Assembly: GCA_907164885.2 (NCBI GenBank)
Contig: OU015503.1
Location: 66,454,068 to 66,518,067 of the forward strand
Length of the DNA stretch: 64,000 nucleotides
Source: Dolomedes plantarius
Lineage: Eukaryota > Arthropoda > Arachnida > Araneae > Dolomedidae
Reading direction: 5' to 3'
Both the position numbers and the translations under genes were made by a program. The notes below the pieces were generated by a model. The model saw only the letters and a program-made list of their open reading frames with translations. It was not told where the DNA came from and did no database searches. The number at the start of each line of letters is the position of its first letter. The stretch's first letter is position 1. Shown here piece by piece: positions 1 through 11,820 of this stretch.

Positions 1-1330
1 CGCATTTTATTGCATAAGCAGATTTTGTACGCAGATTTTGCATAAGCATTTATAGTAACAACATTGTTTATCATACAAGGAAAAATTATTTACTTATCAA
101 CTAACTTAATAGTGATTAAATTCAATATTATGGTTCCAGCATTGTCAGGAATTACCTTCAAGTTGGTAAATTATCGATTACAAATATTTTCAGCAAATTA
201 AAAAGAAAAAACCCCAAATAACATTCATAAGGACAAATCAGCTATATTTTCGCATTTTCACAAAGTATGGGTTTCATTGTAGTCACAGTAAAAAGATAGG
301 AAAATATTAATTTTTTAAAAAATTATACTCAACAGATTTTGCATAAGCATTTATAGTAACATTGTTTATCATACAAGGAAAAATTATTTACTTATCAACT
401 AACTTAATAGTGATTAAATTCAATATTATGGTTCCAGCATTGTCAGGAATTACCTTCAAGTTGGTAAATTATCGATTACAAATATTTTCAGCAAATTAAA
501 AAGAAAAAACCCCAAATAACATTCATAAGGACAAATCAGCTATATTTTCGCATTTTCACAAAGTATGGGTTTCATTGTAGTCACAGTAAAAAGATAGGAA
601 AATATTAATTTTTTAAAAAATTATACTCAACAGATTTTGCATAAGCATTTATAGTAACATTGTTTATCATACAAGGAAAAATTATTTACTTATCAACTAA
701 CTTAATAGTGATTAAATTCAATATTATGGTTCCAGCATTGTCAGGAATTACCTTCAAGTTGGTAAATTATCGATTACAAATATTTTCAGCAAATTAAAAA
801 GAAAAAACCCCAAATAACATTCATAAGGACAAATCAGCTATATTTTCGCATTTTCACAAAGTATGGGTTTCATTGTAGTCACAGTAAAAAGATAGGAAAA
901 TATTAATTTTTTAAAAAATTATACTCAACAGATTTTGCATAAGCATTTATAGTAACATTGTTTATCATACAAGGAAAAATTATTTACTTATCAACTAACT
1001 TAATAGTGATTAAATTCAATATTATGGTTCCAGCATTGTCAGAAATTACCTTCAAGTTGGTAAATTATCGATTACAAATATTTTCAGCAAATTAAAAAGA
1101 AAAAATCCCCAAATAACATTCATAAGGACAAATCAGCTATATTTTCGCATTTTCACAAAGTATGGGTTTCATTGTAGTCACAGTAAAAAGATAGGAAAAT
1201 ATTAATTTTTTTAAAAATTATACTCAACAGATTTTGCATAAGCATTTATAGTAACAACATTATTTATCACACAATGAAAACTTATTTACTTATCAACTAA
1301 CTTAATAGTGATAAAATTCAATATTAAGAA
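1..1330. repeat. 298-bp tandem satellite, about 4.3 units
   Basis: A block beginning CAGATTTTGCATAAGCATTT recurs at about 32, 333, 631, 929 and 1228, so the unit is 298 bp (301 in the first copy because of an extra ACA). Units 2 and 3 look essentially identical and unit 4 differs by a few bases. The fifth is cut off near 1327, where the sequence decays into unrelated AT-rich DNA. The array runs off the left edge of the window, so its full length is unknown. No open reading frame or tRNA-like box is visible in the unit. Confidence 0.95.
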
Positions 1331-1689
1331 AAGTTAACTGGAAATATTTTATTTCTGTGCACAATTAAAAAAAAAAAATGATGGCTTTAGTTCAGACGTG
1401 TAGCTCAATTTGCCATAACCACAAAATATATTGAATAGAAGAAAAGTATTTCATAATTATAAAGAACTGAAATTAACAACATACACTATTAATACATTAT
1501 TATAAAATAAAAATTAAATGTGCGATATACAATTTACTATAGATAAATTTGATCAAAAAATTATACATGACAGGTTTTGCAGATATTGATAACATTATTC
1601 ATTGATATTGACAAGAGAATAACTTCAGACAAGAGAATAATTCAATTCAAAAGTAATATAAATGAAAGCTTAAATTTAATAATACAGAA
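1331..1689. other. AT-rich spacer
   Basis: This is the degenerate tail of the satellite followed by AT-rich sequence. I see no gene, repeat end or P-element terminal inverted repeat here, although the 3' end of the neighbouring transposase pseudogene lies next to it. Confidence 0.5.
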
Positions 1690-4609
1690 TTATAATTTAG
1701 ATTGTTTTCTCAATCTTTTAACATCAGCGCATAGTTGAGCATTTTTATTCTCTTGTTTGCATATAAAATGCATGCGCGTAATGAGAAAAAAATTGATAAC
1801 CTTTTGAATTAAATCAAAGTTATGTTGCTCAGTGCAACCAATTTCTGGCATAGGAGGACCAGTATAAATCTCTTTTATCACTTGAAAAATTAGTTTATCA
1901 TTTAATTTATTAAAATTTAGAGTTTTGATTATTGCCATTTCGAGAATATTAATGACTTTTAAAAACAAATCTGAAGGGTATATTAAGGAACCTTTACTTT
2001 AAAAAAAATTAATTTATTTTGATCAGTATTATTGTTTGTAGAGATTAATTGTTGTATGCATTGGTCACATTTAGAAAATCTGCTGATCCTCCTAACAACA
2101 TAACCAGCAACATAATTTATTACAAAATCTGATGATGAAATCATTAAATAATCATGATCATCAATCTTATTGACCACGGCAGGTATGACTTCATCTTGTC
2201 AATAATTTTATCCAGCCATTCAGCCCATTCTATCTTCTTATCTGAAGATTCACCAGAATCTCTTAAATTCAGTAGGGCTGTTATGTATTCTTCCCCTGCA
2301 ACATTGGATCCTTTAGGGGGCTTCACTAAAGAGTATGTACTTAAAAGGCTGTATAACTGGAGAAATGTAGAGGAGTCGGGATGGTCGTTACTTCCACAAG
2401 CATGACGCATCATACTAAAGAATCTCTGAAAAAATAAAAACTTTGTAACATGAGAACCAATAAATTATACAAGAATTGCATTGAATTTTTTTTAAATCAT
2501 TGTTTCCTAAGTTCTATAATTTGGTTTCATACTAAAAAATGTTAACATGTTAAAATAATTTTAAAATACTGATAAGGAATCACAAATATAACATATAAGC
2601 CAAAATTAAAAACTTTAATATAAAAAAAACCAACCTCTAAAGCATCTTGGTTCAGCCTAGATGTCATTAAATAGGAAAAACCACATTCTTTAGTTAGATA
2701 CGACATAATCTCCAGTGTGCCTTTTAAGGTTACTTTTAGACCTGTTGATGTTAAATGCGATAAGAATTTATAATCTCTCTCTTTAGTGTACTCCTCCCAC
2801 TTTATTACATAATTTAGAAGATCTTCAATTGCCTAAAATGTTAAACATATACTGTCAGTTATAAATGTAAGAAATAGAAAAAATGCAAAATTACATTTAT
2901 AATTAAAATTAATTTTAGTCATTTTGCACAAAACAGATATTCTATTTGATCACCTTATGTCCAGGAGATTTTAACTTCAATGCTGCAGGTATATCTCTTG
3001 AATTCATTGCATCAATGGCTGCATCCACAATTTTAATAAACTGTATACAATGCCCACAGTTTTCCAGTGACAAATGCTCATCTTTATACATCTCCATGGC
3101 TGCAGCAATGCTGTTACTGAAGAACTAAATGAAAAAAAAATATTTTAATTGTAAAGAACTATAGCAAACAGGTGAATTGCAGTCATCTAAAGTAAACCCT
3201 TAAGATCAATTTAAAACATACTTGAAATGCCATTTTCACATTCATCTTCTGGAAAAGTTTGGGATAAATTGAATCCCAAGAGAGATTAGGACAAGCTTTC
3301 AAATTGAAACCCTCAGGGTTATCCATTTCCATAACCGCTTCCCAACATCTTGTATCAATAAGACCTTCATGAGTCTGAAAGAATCACAGATTATAGAAGT
3401 CTTATCTTTTAAATACAGAAAATTTAAAGCAGACATAATATAAGAAAATTTATAATATACCATTATTTGTTTATTACAAGATATGAAATTACGCATGTTC
3501 TTAACAAGATGCGGGAAGTCAGAAATGAACCATAATCTTCTCTCAGGATCACAAATATGATTGTAGCTTAAATTTTCTGCACTGATACCAAATAGGGTCC
3601 ACATGTTCCTGTTCCATGTTGCTCCATCACTGACGACAGCATCCACAAAAAAACCAGAATGCTCCAGCAGAATGATGCATTCTATAATCAGATGATGAAG
3701 CACTGTTCCAGATGCAGCTCCTGTGCTCAGAAAGCATGCGAGCGTTTGGACCCATTTACCTTTAAAGGGCTGATACATGAGCACATGAGCGCATGGTCCC
3801 CCTTCTCATATTTTTGATGATCCGGAGTAAACGTTCCTAAATCAGTAAAGCCCTTTACTGAAAGTTCTCACATTAACACGCTGTAGTAAAAATGACAGGC
3901 TTTGAATATCATGCACATCAACATCCAGTGATATTTCTATATTTCCCAAAAAAATCTGAAATTCGAAAAGCAGTGTACTTCAATTTCTATTATTAGTAAT
4001 ATTTAATGATTAAAATCAATATGCATTAATTCATTATGTCATGTATTCTTAAAGTAAAGAAATCTGTTTAAAAAGTACTTACGATTACATTAATCAACAC
4101 AACAATTGGAAACAACTGTTCATTACTTTTATATCTAATAGTTAAGGTGGAAGTAATATACTTAGAACATTATTTTACACCATTTAACATTTTAAAATTA
4201 ACCATTAACCATTTTGAAATTTCAACTTTTTTAAACAATAATATTCTGTACATACTTTTACAGATGAATCCTGACAAATAATGACTCGTCGCTCACAAGA
4301 ATATTTAGAATTCCATTTTGAACATATCAGATACTCTTGAGTAGATGCTACTGTCCACCATGAATCTGGTTTTTGTATATTTTCTAAATGAATCAAAAAT
4401 GTAGAATAATAATTTTGCCGTTGTTCAGCTTCTGTATGAGATTCAACATCTTTACTTATATTAGGTCTTTTGTTTTTTTCGAATGAAGAATGACGAGGAG
4501 ATGGATCTATCGAGCATGAGAAAATTACGAATGGTATACCCCGCTGTAATGGGCAAGTAGAACGAATCCACGCCTCTCTAATCCCAGTTTTGACTAAACT
4601 TTCAATCAA
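1690..4609 (-). pseudogene. P-element-like (THAP9-like) transposase, multi-exon, broken
   Basis: DNA transposase of the P superfamily, read right to left. Exons I can place are about 4609-4256, 3955-3461, 3374-3222, 3124-2954, 2832-2635 and 2425-1691. They have GT donors (two are GTATGT) and AG acceptors preceded by pyrimidine tracts, and the last three introns are in phase 0. Recognisable family segments, in order, are GFTDLGTFTPDH, MYQPFKGKWVQTL, VVSDGATWNRNMW (probable catalytic Asp), WFISDFPHLVKNMRN, YLTKECGFSYLMTSRLNQDA, MMRHACGSNDHPD, SLVKPPKGSN and NYVAGYVVRR with CDQC. Frame breaks occur twice near 3778-3850, near 2175 and near 1990 (a poly-A/T run). No THAP zinc-finger domain is seen; the 5' end runs into an oppositely oriented gypsy fragment at 4606. 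Identity is firm; the gene is inactive. Confidence 0.9.
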
Positions 4610-5058
4610 TGAAGCAGAAAAACAAGCACAAACACGTGGCTAACCTCCAAACAATTTTAAACATCACAGTAAGCAGCACCACCAACTATTCCCCTTTTGT
4701 ATTATTAACAGGTTCTAAGATGAAGTCTAAAGATGACGAGAAAATAATCCAAATCTTAAATGACGAATATACCACAAGCCTTATGTATGGACGTGACCAA
4801 ATGCGCGAAGACGCAAAACGTAAAACTCCCAACTCATATAAAAAAGGCGATTTTGTAGCCATAAAGAGAACGCAATTCGGTACAGGCCAAATATTACGAC
4901 CGAAGTATTACATACCCTATCGAATAACGACCGTTAAGCCACACGACAGATGCAACGTCGAAAAGTTGGACAGAACGATGGTCCACATTTTACATCCACT
5001 GCAGTTCACTTCACTGAGAAGTGGTCAACAGATGAAGCCTGATGATTTTACAACCTAG
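4606..5058 (+). pseudogene. Ty3/gypsy-type pol, integrase C-terminal fragment
   Basis: About 150 residues matching the end of a Ty3/gypsy integrase. TILNITVSSTTNYSPFVLLTG corresponds to the usual ALN-T-GYSPF-LL-G stretch after the catalytic core. The chromodomain-like tail follows, with KKGDFVAIKRTQFGTGQ, LRPKYYIPYRITTVKPHDR and a final MKP. The D,D,E core and everything upstream are absent. The segment between MYGRDQ and NSYKKGD is shorter than usual, so there is probably a small internal deletion. It is head-to-head with the P-like transposase remnant, which suggests one inserted into or recombined with the other. Confidence 0.8.
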
Positions 5059-5629
5059 ACTAAGACTTACCCAACACTGACTTTTTTCCAATCCGACAGT
5101 GGCTTTTTAACTAACACGATAGTGAGTCTTATTTCTCACGACTGGAAAATAATTTTTCTCCTCATTTTTTCTTCTTTTCACGAAGTGTGCCGAAGAACGG
5201 CAACGACGATTGCGACGCAAAGACGCTTAACGACGCAAGACTAACGACGCTTATGTGAAATCTAAAGAAACACCCTGTTTTTCTCTTTTGTCTTATTGTT
5301 TCGGATTACATTTGTTCTTGATGACGACAGTTATGAGAATATGTTGGTGAATGTTACAAAAGCAAAGCTGACAGCTATAAGCTAATGACAGAAACACTTT
5401 TCCTTTCCCTCTAATTAATTCCAGTACTTGTGAAATATCAAAATTTTAACTTATCTTTGACTAATTTAGTATTTTCTAAACGGTTGAAAAATAGTTTTAA
5501 AAATCATTTTTAATATTTCCTATCAGTCACCACTTTTCTTCAGAATAATATTTTATTCAACAATTTTCATTTCTGATAGCTTTGCTTAACGTCATGCCTG
5601 TTCGAGGCTCAGCGATCCCTATCGAACGA
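5059..5629. other. Downstream flank of gypsy fragment, possible LTR remnant
   Basis: This follows the integrase stop. It contains a stretch rich in ACGACG repeats around 5200-5260, then AT-rich DNA. I could not find a second copy that would prove an LTR, so no boundaries are given. Confidence 0.35.
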
Positions 5630-5637
5630 TCTCGGAC

Positions 5638-6614
5638 TAGGGATGCGATATCAAATCATCGATGTTAATAAAACATCGCCCCTTAAAGCATCGATGTTTT
5701 TAAACATCTGTTTTTCAAAACTGGTTTAGGAACTTCTAACATTAATGGTACTTCGGTAAGTCGTGGGAAGGGGGGGGGGATTTTACTCTCATTGGAACTG
5801 ACACAAATGACAAAGAATTGATTGCTAGAGTCAGAGCATATGACTGAATTTTCATCATACATTTTATTACTTTTACCAGAAAATTGAGGAAGAAATTATT
5901 GTTATAAAAACGATTGATAGTACCCGTGATAGTACCCGTACATATCCGTGATGATTTCTAATTTAAATTAGATGAATGTGAAAAATTATTGTAAATATCA
6001 AGTCAAATTTATTTACAAGTTGGAGAATAATTTACGTCCAGGAGGCTTAAATAATTAAGGATAAAAAAAAATTCCGAAGTTCATGAGTGCAACACAAGAA
6101 AAAAAATGGTTTCATATCAATAGAGTATAAGGCAAAATCATTTAAAAGAAGTTTTGAGTTTGGTTCAACAGAGTTAATTATAAAAAAATAACAAGAACAA
6201 TCATTAACAAATCTTATTTTCAAATTTAATAATGTAAATGAAAATTACATACATTTGCACCAATTTGATACAAAGTCAGCGTATGGGGAAAACTGAACAA
6301 ACATATTTTTTCTTTGCAGTAAATATCAATTATTGGAGCATATAATTATTATTCACTGGTTGTTGATGGCCATTTGTCTCGTTGCCAGGGTATCGTTCCA
6401 CCTTTTGTGTTCGCCCTTTTCAGAATTTAATCTTACATTTACTGAGTGTGAAAATTATGCAACGTGGTTACTTTTTTTTTATTATGGTACTTAACATCAA
6501 GACATCGTAAAACATCAAGCACAAAACATCGATGTTAAAAAAAAATCGGCTTCAATAAATCGATGTTTAAAACATCGATGTTTTGAAAACATCGACATCG
6601 ATGTCGCATCCCTA
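5638..6614. mobile_element. Non-autonomous hAT-like element with 8-bp target duplication
   Basis: The ends are inverted: TAGGGATGCGATATC at 5638 and, read on the other strand, TAGGGATGCGACATC from 6614. Subterminal blocks rich in AACATCGATGTT occur at both ends. The flanking octamers TCTCGGAC (5630-5637) and TTTCAGAC (6615-6622) agree at 6 of 8 positions. An 8-bp duplication and a 5'-TAGGG/CAGGG end are typical of hAT elements. The 977-bp interior has no transposase-like ORF, so it would depend on a hAT transposase elsewhere. Confidence 0.8.
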
Positions 6615-6622
6615 TTTCAGAC

Positions 6623-7016
6623 AATTCAAACTAAAACACTCCGCGGTATTAGGGAAGGCGCCCTGGTACCTTAGACAATAGCCCGGCGCCTCTGGGTTTT
6701 GATCTGTCATTCTTTTGATGGATGGACCGCAAGACTATCTCACCGACTTCAGCTAAATCCTCAGCCACCGTGTCTCCTTTTATTAACTCTCCCACATAAA
6801 ATAGCTGTCAAACTTGTATTTATTTATCTATTTATTTATTATTTTATATATATTTTTTTTCTTAACTTTCGCGTCAACACTTTTCCTTTAATCCCGAGAA
6901 TGGAAATATAACTACTAAAAATTATCCATACCGAGGATACGGAACTCTGCTCTCTGGTGCCTTGTTAACGTACCATGTAAATGCCAATGTTTTTATGCAT
7001 AGTTTTGCGTGGTTTA
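6623..7016. other. Spacer with local GC-rich patch
   Basis: It contains a GC-rich patch with GGCGCC palindromes around 6655-6695, followed by T-rich sequence. I see no supported gene. Confidence 0.4.
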
Positions 7017-7024
7017 AATCTTTT

Positions 7025-7547
7025 CAGTGGCGTAGCAAAGGGGGGGGGGGAAGGGGGTCTATCATGCTCCGGGCACCACTCGCAGAGGGGCGCCAATGTA
7101 AGATCCATATATTATATTACTATATGTTTTCGAGGTGGATGCCAATATAAGGTTTATATATTATATTACTATGTTTTTCAGGGGAGGGCACCAATATAAG
7201 ATCTATATATTATATTACTATATGTTTTTCGGGGAGGGCGCCAATATAAGGTATATATATTATATTACTATATTATTTTGTGTGGGGGGCGCCAATATAA
7301 GGTCTATATATTATATTACTATATGTTTTTAGGGGAGGGCACCAACATAAGGTCTATATATTATGTTACTATATGCTTTTCGGGGGGGAGTGTCAATATA
7401 AGGTCTATATATTATGTTATTATATGTTTATCGGGGGCGCCAATATAGGGTCTATATATTATATTACTAAACTTATATTACTGTTTTTCAGGGGGGCGCC
7501 ACAAAGGTATCGTGCCCCGGGCGCCAGTTATGCTCGCTACGCCACTG
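7025..7547. mobile_element. hAT-like MITE with internal minisatellite, copy 1
   Basis: The terminal inverted repeats are CAGTGGCGTAGC (left) and GCTACGCCACTG (right), flanked by a perfect 8-bp duplication AATCTTTT at 7017-7024 and 7548-7555. Between them, about seven to eight degenerate units of roughly 55-60 bp are repeated. Each has a G-rich part (GGGGGGCGCCAATATAAGG) and an AT part (TATATATTATATTACTATATG). No transposase is encoded; short ORFs across it are read-through of the repeat. A near-identical copy with a different target duplication sits at 21335-21846. Confidence 0.93.
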
Positions 7548-7555
7548 AATCTTTT

Positions 7556-8440
7556 CAGTCAAATTTTGTCAGGACTTGATAAAAATAAAACAATCGGAAT
7601 CTCCAAATTTTAACTGAGCAATGATGTTAATCGAAAAAAGTCTATTTAATCAACTTCGCCAGACTTTAAGAACTATTCTTTTAGATGATGTATTTCAGCA
7701 TTTAATTCCTGTAAAATTTAGAATTGCTTGATTTTAAAATTTCAGTTCTTTTAAAAGGAGAAATATTTAATTTTTTTTCCCATTTCAAGCATTAATTATT
7801 AGAAGAATCACAGATATTGGGTGGACAAATTATATTTTATGGCAGTTGGATAAACAAGTAAAAACATTTGCGTGTTTGCTCAAGTTTTATAATGAATGAT
7901 GATAAATGATGATTATAGATATTTATCTATGACAAGAAAGAAGTGACATTAATTTTTTCGTACTTCTCTTCAACGCTTTATTTTAAAAATCCCGAAGAAA
8001 ATAATTCAGCAAGCCTTATTAAGGCTATTGTGTACTAAATTGGATTCGCTTTTTTTAAACTTACAATAATTACTTTGACTGCTTACGCTATTTACAGGAA
8101 GTACCTTGAATAGGAAATGTGTGAATTGAATTCCGATATTAACGTGAGCAGAATTGTATTTGATGAGTAGAGTTCCTGCGTCTATTGACTTTAACTCCTG
8201 TCGCAAGATGCTTATAATCAATGTAAATGTGCTCAGTAGAAAAAATTATGAAGATAATTAAGTATTAAGTTACAAGTTACGTAAAATTAAAAATTATGTT
8301 TAAATCCTTCCAAAAGGAAGTGTAAGAAAAAGTTAGCAAAAAAAATATTAAGATTTAAAAATTTGAATTAAATTTAAAAATTAGAATTAAATATTAAAAT
8401 AATTTAAAGAGAATAAGTTGAAATAAATTAACAAGTCAAG
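7556..8440. other. AT-rich spacer
   Basis: I see no coding, RNA or mobile-element signal that I can support here. Confidence 0.5.
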
Positions 8441-8444
8441 GTGG

Positions 8445-8665
8445 CCCTCAGCAAACAAGATGGAAAGTTTGCACAAAAGAGAAAAAAAGGCCCTGTGCAG
8501 GGTCATACAATTCGTAACAAGATGATTGCAGATTTCCGCGGGGGTAAACAAAAAATATCAAGATGGGGAAATTTGGAAGATGCGACATGACCTGGGACTG
8601 AACCCACAACGTAGGGAATACCAGGTCAGCGCGATGACACTGCGCTACGGCAGCACACATGCAGG
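8445..8665 (-). mobile_element. tRNA-derived SINE
   Basis: On the minus strand a pol III-like head begins near 8660 with GCCGTAGCGCAGTG (A-box-like) and carries GTGGGTTCAGTCCC (B-box-like) about 45 bases on. A tRNA-unrelated body extends to about 8445. It cannot form a full tRNA cloverleaf by eye, so I call it a SINE rather than a tRNA gene. Its right flank repeats GATTCCGATATT. End points are approximate. Confidence 0.6.
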
Positions 8666-9520
8666 TGAGCAAGATGGGATTCCGATATTCCAAGATGGAT
8701 TCCGATATTATATACACTTTATGATATATTTCATTCTTTTCATTCTCTTGTGAATTCCGGAGCTGTGATTCAATGTTAAATTCTCATTTCTATTTGGCAG
8801 TCATTTTCGATACAGCGAAATTATCTACGTAAAACAACAACACCAGAAAGAAAAGGATGTAGAAACTACGCATCAGTCAGCCTCCCATTACCTCGTCATA
8901 AGAGAGGTAGCACATCTGAATGTGAAGGATGTCTATCTCTTGCGACGTGGAACAAAGTTTGAAGGAGGAACTCGGATGTTTGAGAGGTCAAATATTTAGT
9001 TTCACCATCGAGGCTAATTAAACGGCAGGTCATCGAAATACATTCGTTACCTGGGTCCTTTGAGATGTATTTGCTGTTAACATGCCAAGATTTATTTGAT
9101 TTTCAGTTTGCATTTCAGAAGAAAGATTCCTCCTCCTTTTTTCATGTACTTCAGGACTTCAGGAAGAGTTGTGGTAACTACAGTAGATGGGCCAGGCTGT
9201 CCACTGTAGGATGATATAGCAATGCATAAAACTTCAGTGTTCAGTAAAAAACGGAAGTAGGAAGGAAAATAGAAAGTGGGGAAAATAAAAAGTTTCTATA
9301 GTACAAATAAACGTAAAACATGGTGGGAAAAAACAGACTGAGTGAACAAAGAACAGGACAAACAATTACAAGTTACAAGCAAGATTTTTTCATGTACAAT
9401 TTTGTGGAATTGTAAAATAATGACATGCTTGGAGTCTGAATAATTATGGAATCAAATTTCCGTAAATAATTTCATAACATTTAACTACATAGTCGGCTGG
9501 AATCCACTCTGGATCCATTC
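8666..9520. other. No recognised feature
   Basis: This is mixed-composition sequence without a supported ORF, tRNA-like head or paired repeat in this window. Confidence 0.45.
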
Positions 9521-9524
9521 AATT

Positions 9525-9965
9525 TTTACATGCTTTTATTAACTCGCTTTCTTGTTTGTTTGTGTGTTTGTGTATTTGTCCAGTACAAATCTTGCAATCG
9601 ATTTTTAACTAACTTCCCGACAAGCTAGACATTTGAAACTTTTAGAATAGCTCAGAACACGATGACAATGCATTCTTTTGATACTTTTAGTCATCTTTAA
9701 GCAGGATTGAATCCATTTTTAGTTAATTTTGTTTTTTAGACTGGTGCATCCATCTATCGGCCGGGACGGGAACGAAAAGTTAATCGCAAGTTAACTTCCA
9801 AATAACTTCATTTTCTTTCAAGTTGATAGGATGATTCATCAAAAAATTTTTGAAAAAGTATTTATTAATACATAGAATTGTCAAGTTTATATGATTCAAG
9901 AGACAATTTAAAAACATGGTATATTAAAAGTTCTTTTTATCTTGTAATTCTTAATATCTTAATAT
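9525..9965 (+). repeat. Dispersed repeat family A, copy 1
   Basis: It matches 61810-62250 in the same orientation and 59746-60040 in inverted orientation over long stretches. Shared landmarks are TATTAACTCGCTTTCTTG, CCCGACAAGCTAGACATTTG, CCATCTATCGG and GTATTTATTAATACATAG. No terminal repeats, poly-A tail or coding capacity identify its class. It is about 440 bp long. Confidence 0.85.
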
Positions 9966-10312
9966 AAATTGGGTATAAGTGAAAGTCATTCAAATATTTC
10001 ATCTGTCTTGTTATATTTTTAGAGTCTATAGCTTTAACAGTGAAAACGTGAGGATATACCATTTCTTGAATTCAATTTGGTAGCATTTTAATTCATTTAA
10101 TGCCATGCTTATAGATTCTATCTCTCCATGGAAAGGTGACGCTCATTTTCGCAGAAAATGCAAAACTTTCGTACAATTTAAGATATCTATCAATATTTTA
10201 TTATAGATTTATGTTAGATATAATTTCAAATCGTTAATTTAGTGTCATTAGTCATAAGTTGCTCACAAATTTTAAACCACTTTCGGTCTGAAGTGGGCCG
10301 AAGGTATAGTCC
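9966..10312. other. Spacer
   Basis: AT-rich with no supported feature. It ends at the TTAA that flanks the piggyBac element. Confidence 0.45.
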
Positions 10313-10316
10313 TTAA

Positions 10317-11797
10317 CCCGTTCGCGACCAGCGTCCCGTATGCGCGACGCAACGATTCCACTGTTATCAGCCCAGCGTCTTTCATAGGCGAAGAACTCTG
10401 ATCATCACGGGGAGCCCAGTTTCGCGTATGCGTAATTTGAAAATGGAACGATTTGTTTGAATTTTTTAAATGCTAGTAGATGGCGCTAAATGGTAACGGT
10501 TTTCACAACGGTCGAGTCATATGGCATTTGACCTTCATGTACGGGCATTAGTTTCTGTTTTTCTGTTCTGTGCTTCTGGATTTGATAGATTTATTGGTGT
10601 AAACAAACTGTGAATCACGGCTCTTTAAAGTGCACGTATGTGTTAAAGGGACGCCGGCGTTTTTATTTATTGCTTTGCTTTTTTCGTTAGGAGAATATGG
10701 TGAAGTGCATCTAACTGACTATTACAGGGTAGGAGAGAGAAATATTTCTGGGTGTTTTTTATAGATGTTTTTGATATTTTTTTTCTTTTTCTTTTTCTCG
10801 AACACGAAATCACTTTGTCGCTAGACAAAGTGATTTCGTATATACATCGCCTGTATATACATCGTGAGACTGCTGGCCATTAATTTAAGGGGTGAGGTTA
10901 TATTCAGTTTCATTCTGTTATCCATGGCTAAAAGACCGAGATACCTAACTAAGAGTGAAATATGTGTTGTAATCAAAATATGGGAGGTGTTGACACTGGC
11001 AATTCTATCATTAATCACTATCCAGCATTTAGTAAAACAGTGAAATGGCATAAAAAACTGTTTTTTGGTTTGTTAGATATGGCGCTTCTAAATGCAAATG
11101 TAATATATTCGAAGGTAAAAGGAGAGAAAATACCCGCTTTGGAATTCAGATCCAGAGTTATTGATCAGATAATAGAACAGTTCGCAAAACCAAGAAACTT
11201 AAAAATTTGTCCAAAATCATCGGGTACTCAACCTTTCCGTTTATCTGGAAGACATTTTCCGAAAATTTAAATTGACGAAAAAGGTTATAAAGGTAGAAGG
11301 CGATGCGTTGTGTGCGCTAAAAACAAGGAAAAGCGAAAGAAAACATCGTATTATAAGTGCAAAATATGCAACGTAGGACTGTGTGTCGATCCTTGTTTTA
11401 AACTATTCCACGCATAACAGAATATTTAAATTGGAATTTCATTATCAATGGATAATTATTGCTTAATTTTCTTTTTTTTAATATCGTATTTGTAACTTTG
11501 GTTTCGTGTATACAGTATTTGTTTCCGCGTGTTTAAGTATAATTATAGTATTTTGCATGTTTCATTTATTTCTATTAACGTTATATTCATTATATTAATA
11601 CATATTAAGAAGTAGTATATTATATACATAATTTCTAAAATTGAAGTCATTATATTAAAATGCTGATTTTATATGAATATTTTTTGTAAAATTAGGCTTA
11701 ACTGCTGAAAATGCGTGGGCCGGTGGCGACGCTGCATTTCGGAGCGTTCGGTCCCGTGACTGCGATTCGTTTTCCGCGCGCTGGTCTTCAAGGGGTT
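10317..11797 (+). mobile_element. Internally deleted piggyBac-like element
   Basis: The left end CCCGTTCGCGACCAGCG follows TTAA (10313-10316). The right end, read on the minus strand from the TTAA at 11798-11801, is similar but diverged (AACCCCTTGAAGACCAGCG). TTAA is the target of piggyBac transposases, and a piggyBac transposase C-terminus lies inside. At about 1.5 kb it lacks the first two thirds of a transposase, so it is an internal-deletion derivative. The right end is the weaker call. Confidence 0.65.
10962..11417 (+). pseudogene. piggyBac transposase C-terminal part (DDE_Tnp_1_7 type)
   Basis: CNQNMGGVDTGNSIINHYP and KWHKKLFFGLLDMALLNANVIY match the NMGGVD...KW-KKLFF-LLD-AL-NA stretch of piggyBac transposases, with the Asp of GGVD near the last catalytic position. 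One in-frame TAA (11268-11270) interrupts it. Reading on in the same frame gives the cysteine-rich tail with CVVCAKN, YYKCKIC, LCVDPCF and a final His (about 11271-11417), the domain that binds the element ends in this family. The N-terminal two thirds are missing. Confidence 0.85.
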
Positions 11798-11820
11798 TTA
11801 AATGTTTTTTACATGCATCT

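Noticed and set aside
6962..7579. ORFs such as the glycine- and tyrosine-rich frame in 6981-7579, and 21309-21755
   Set aside because: They read through the minisatellite inside the two hAT-like MITEs; residues simply echo the repeat unit.
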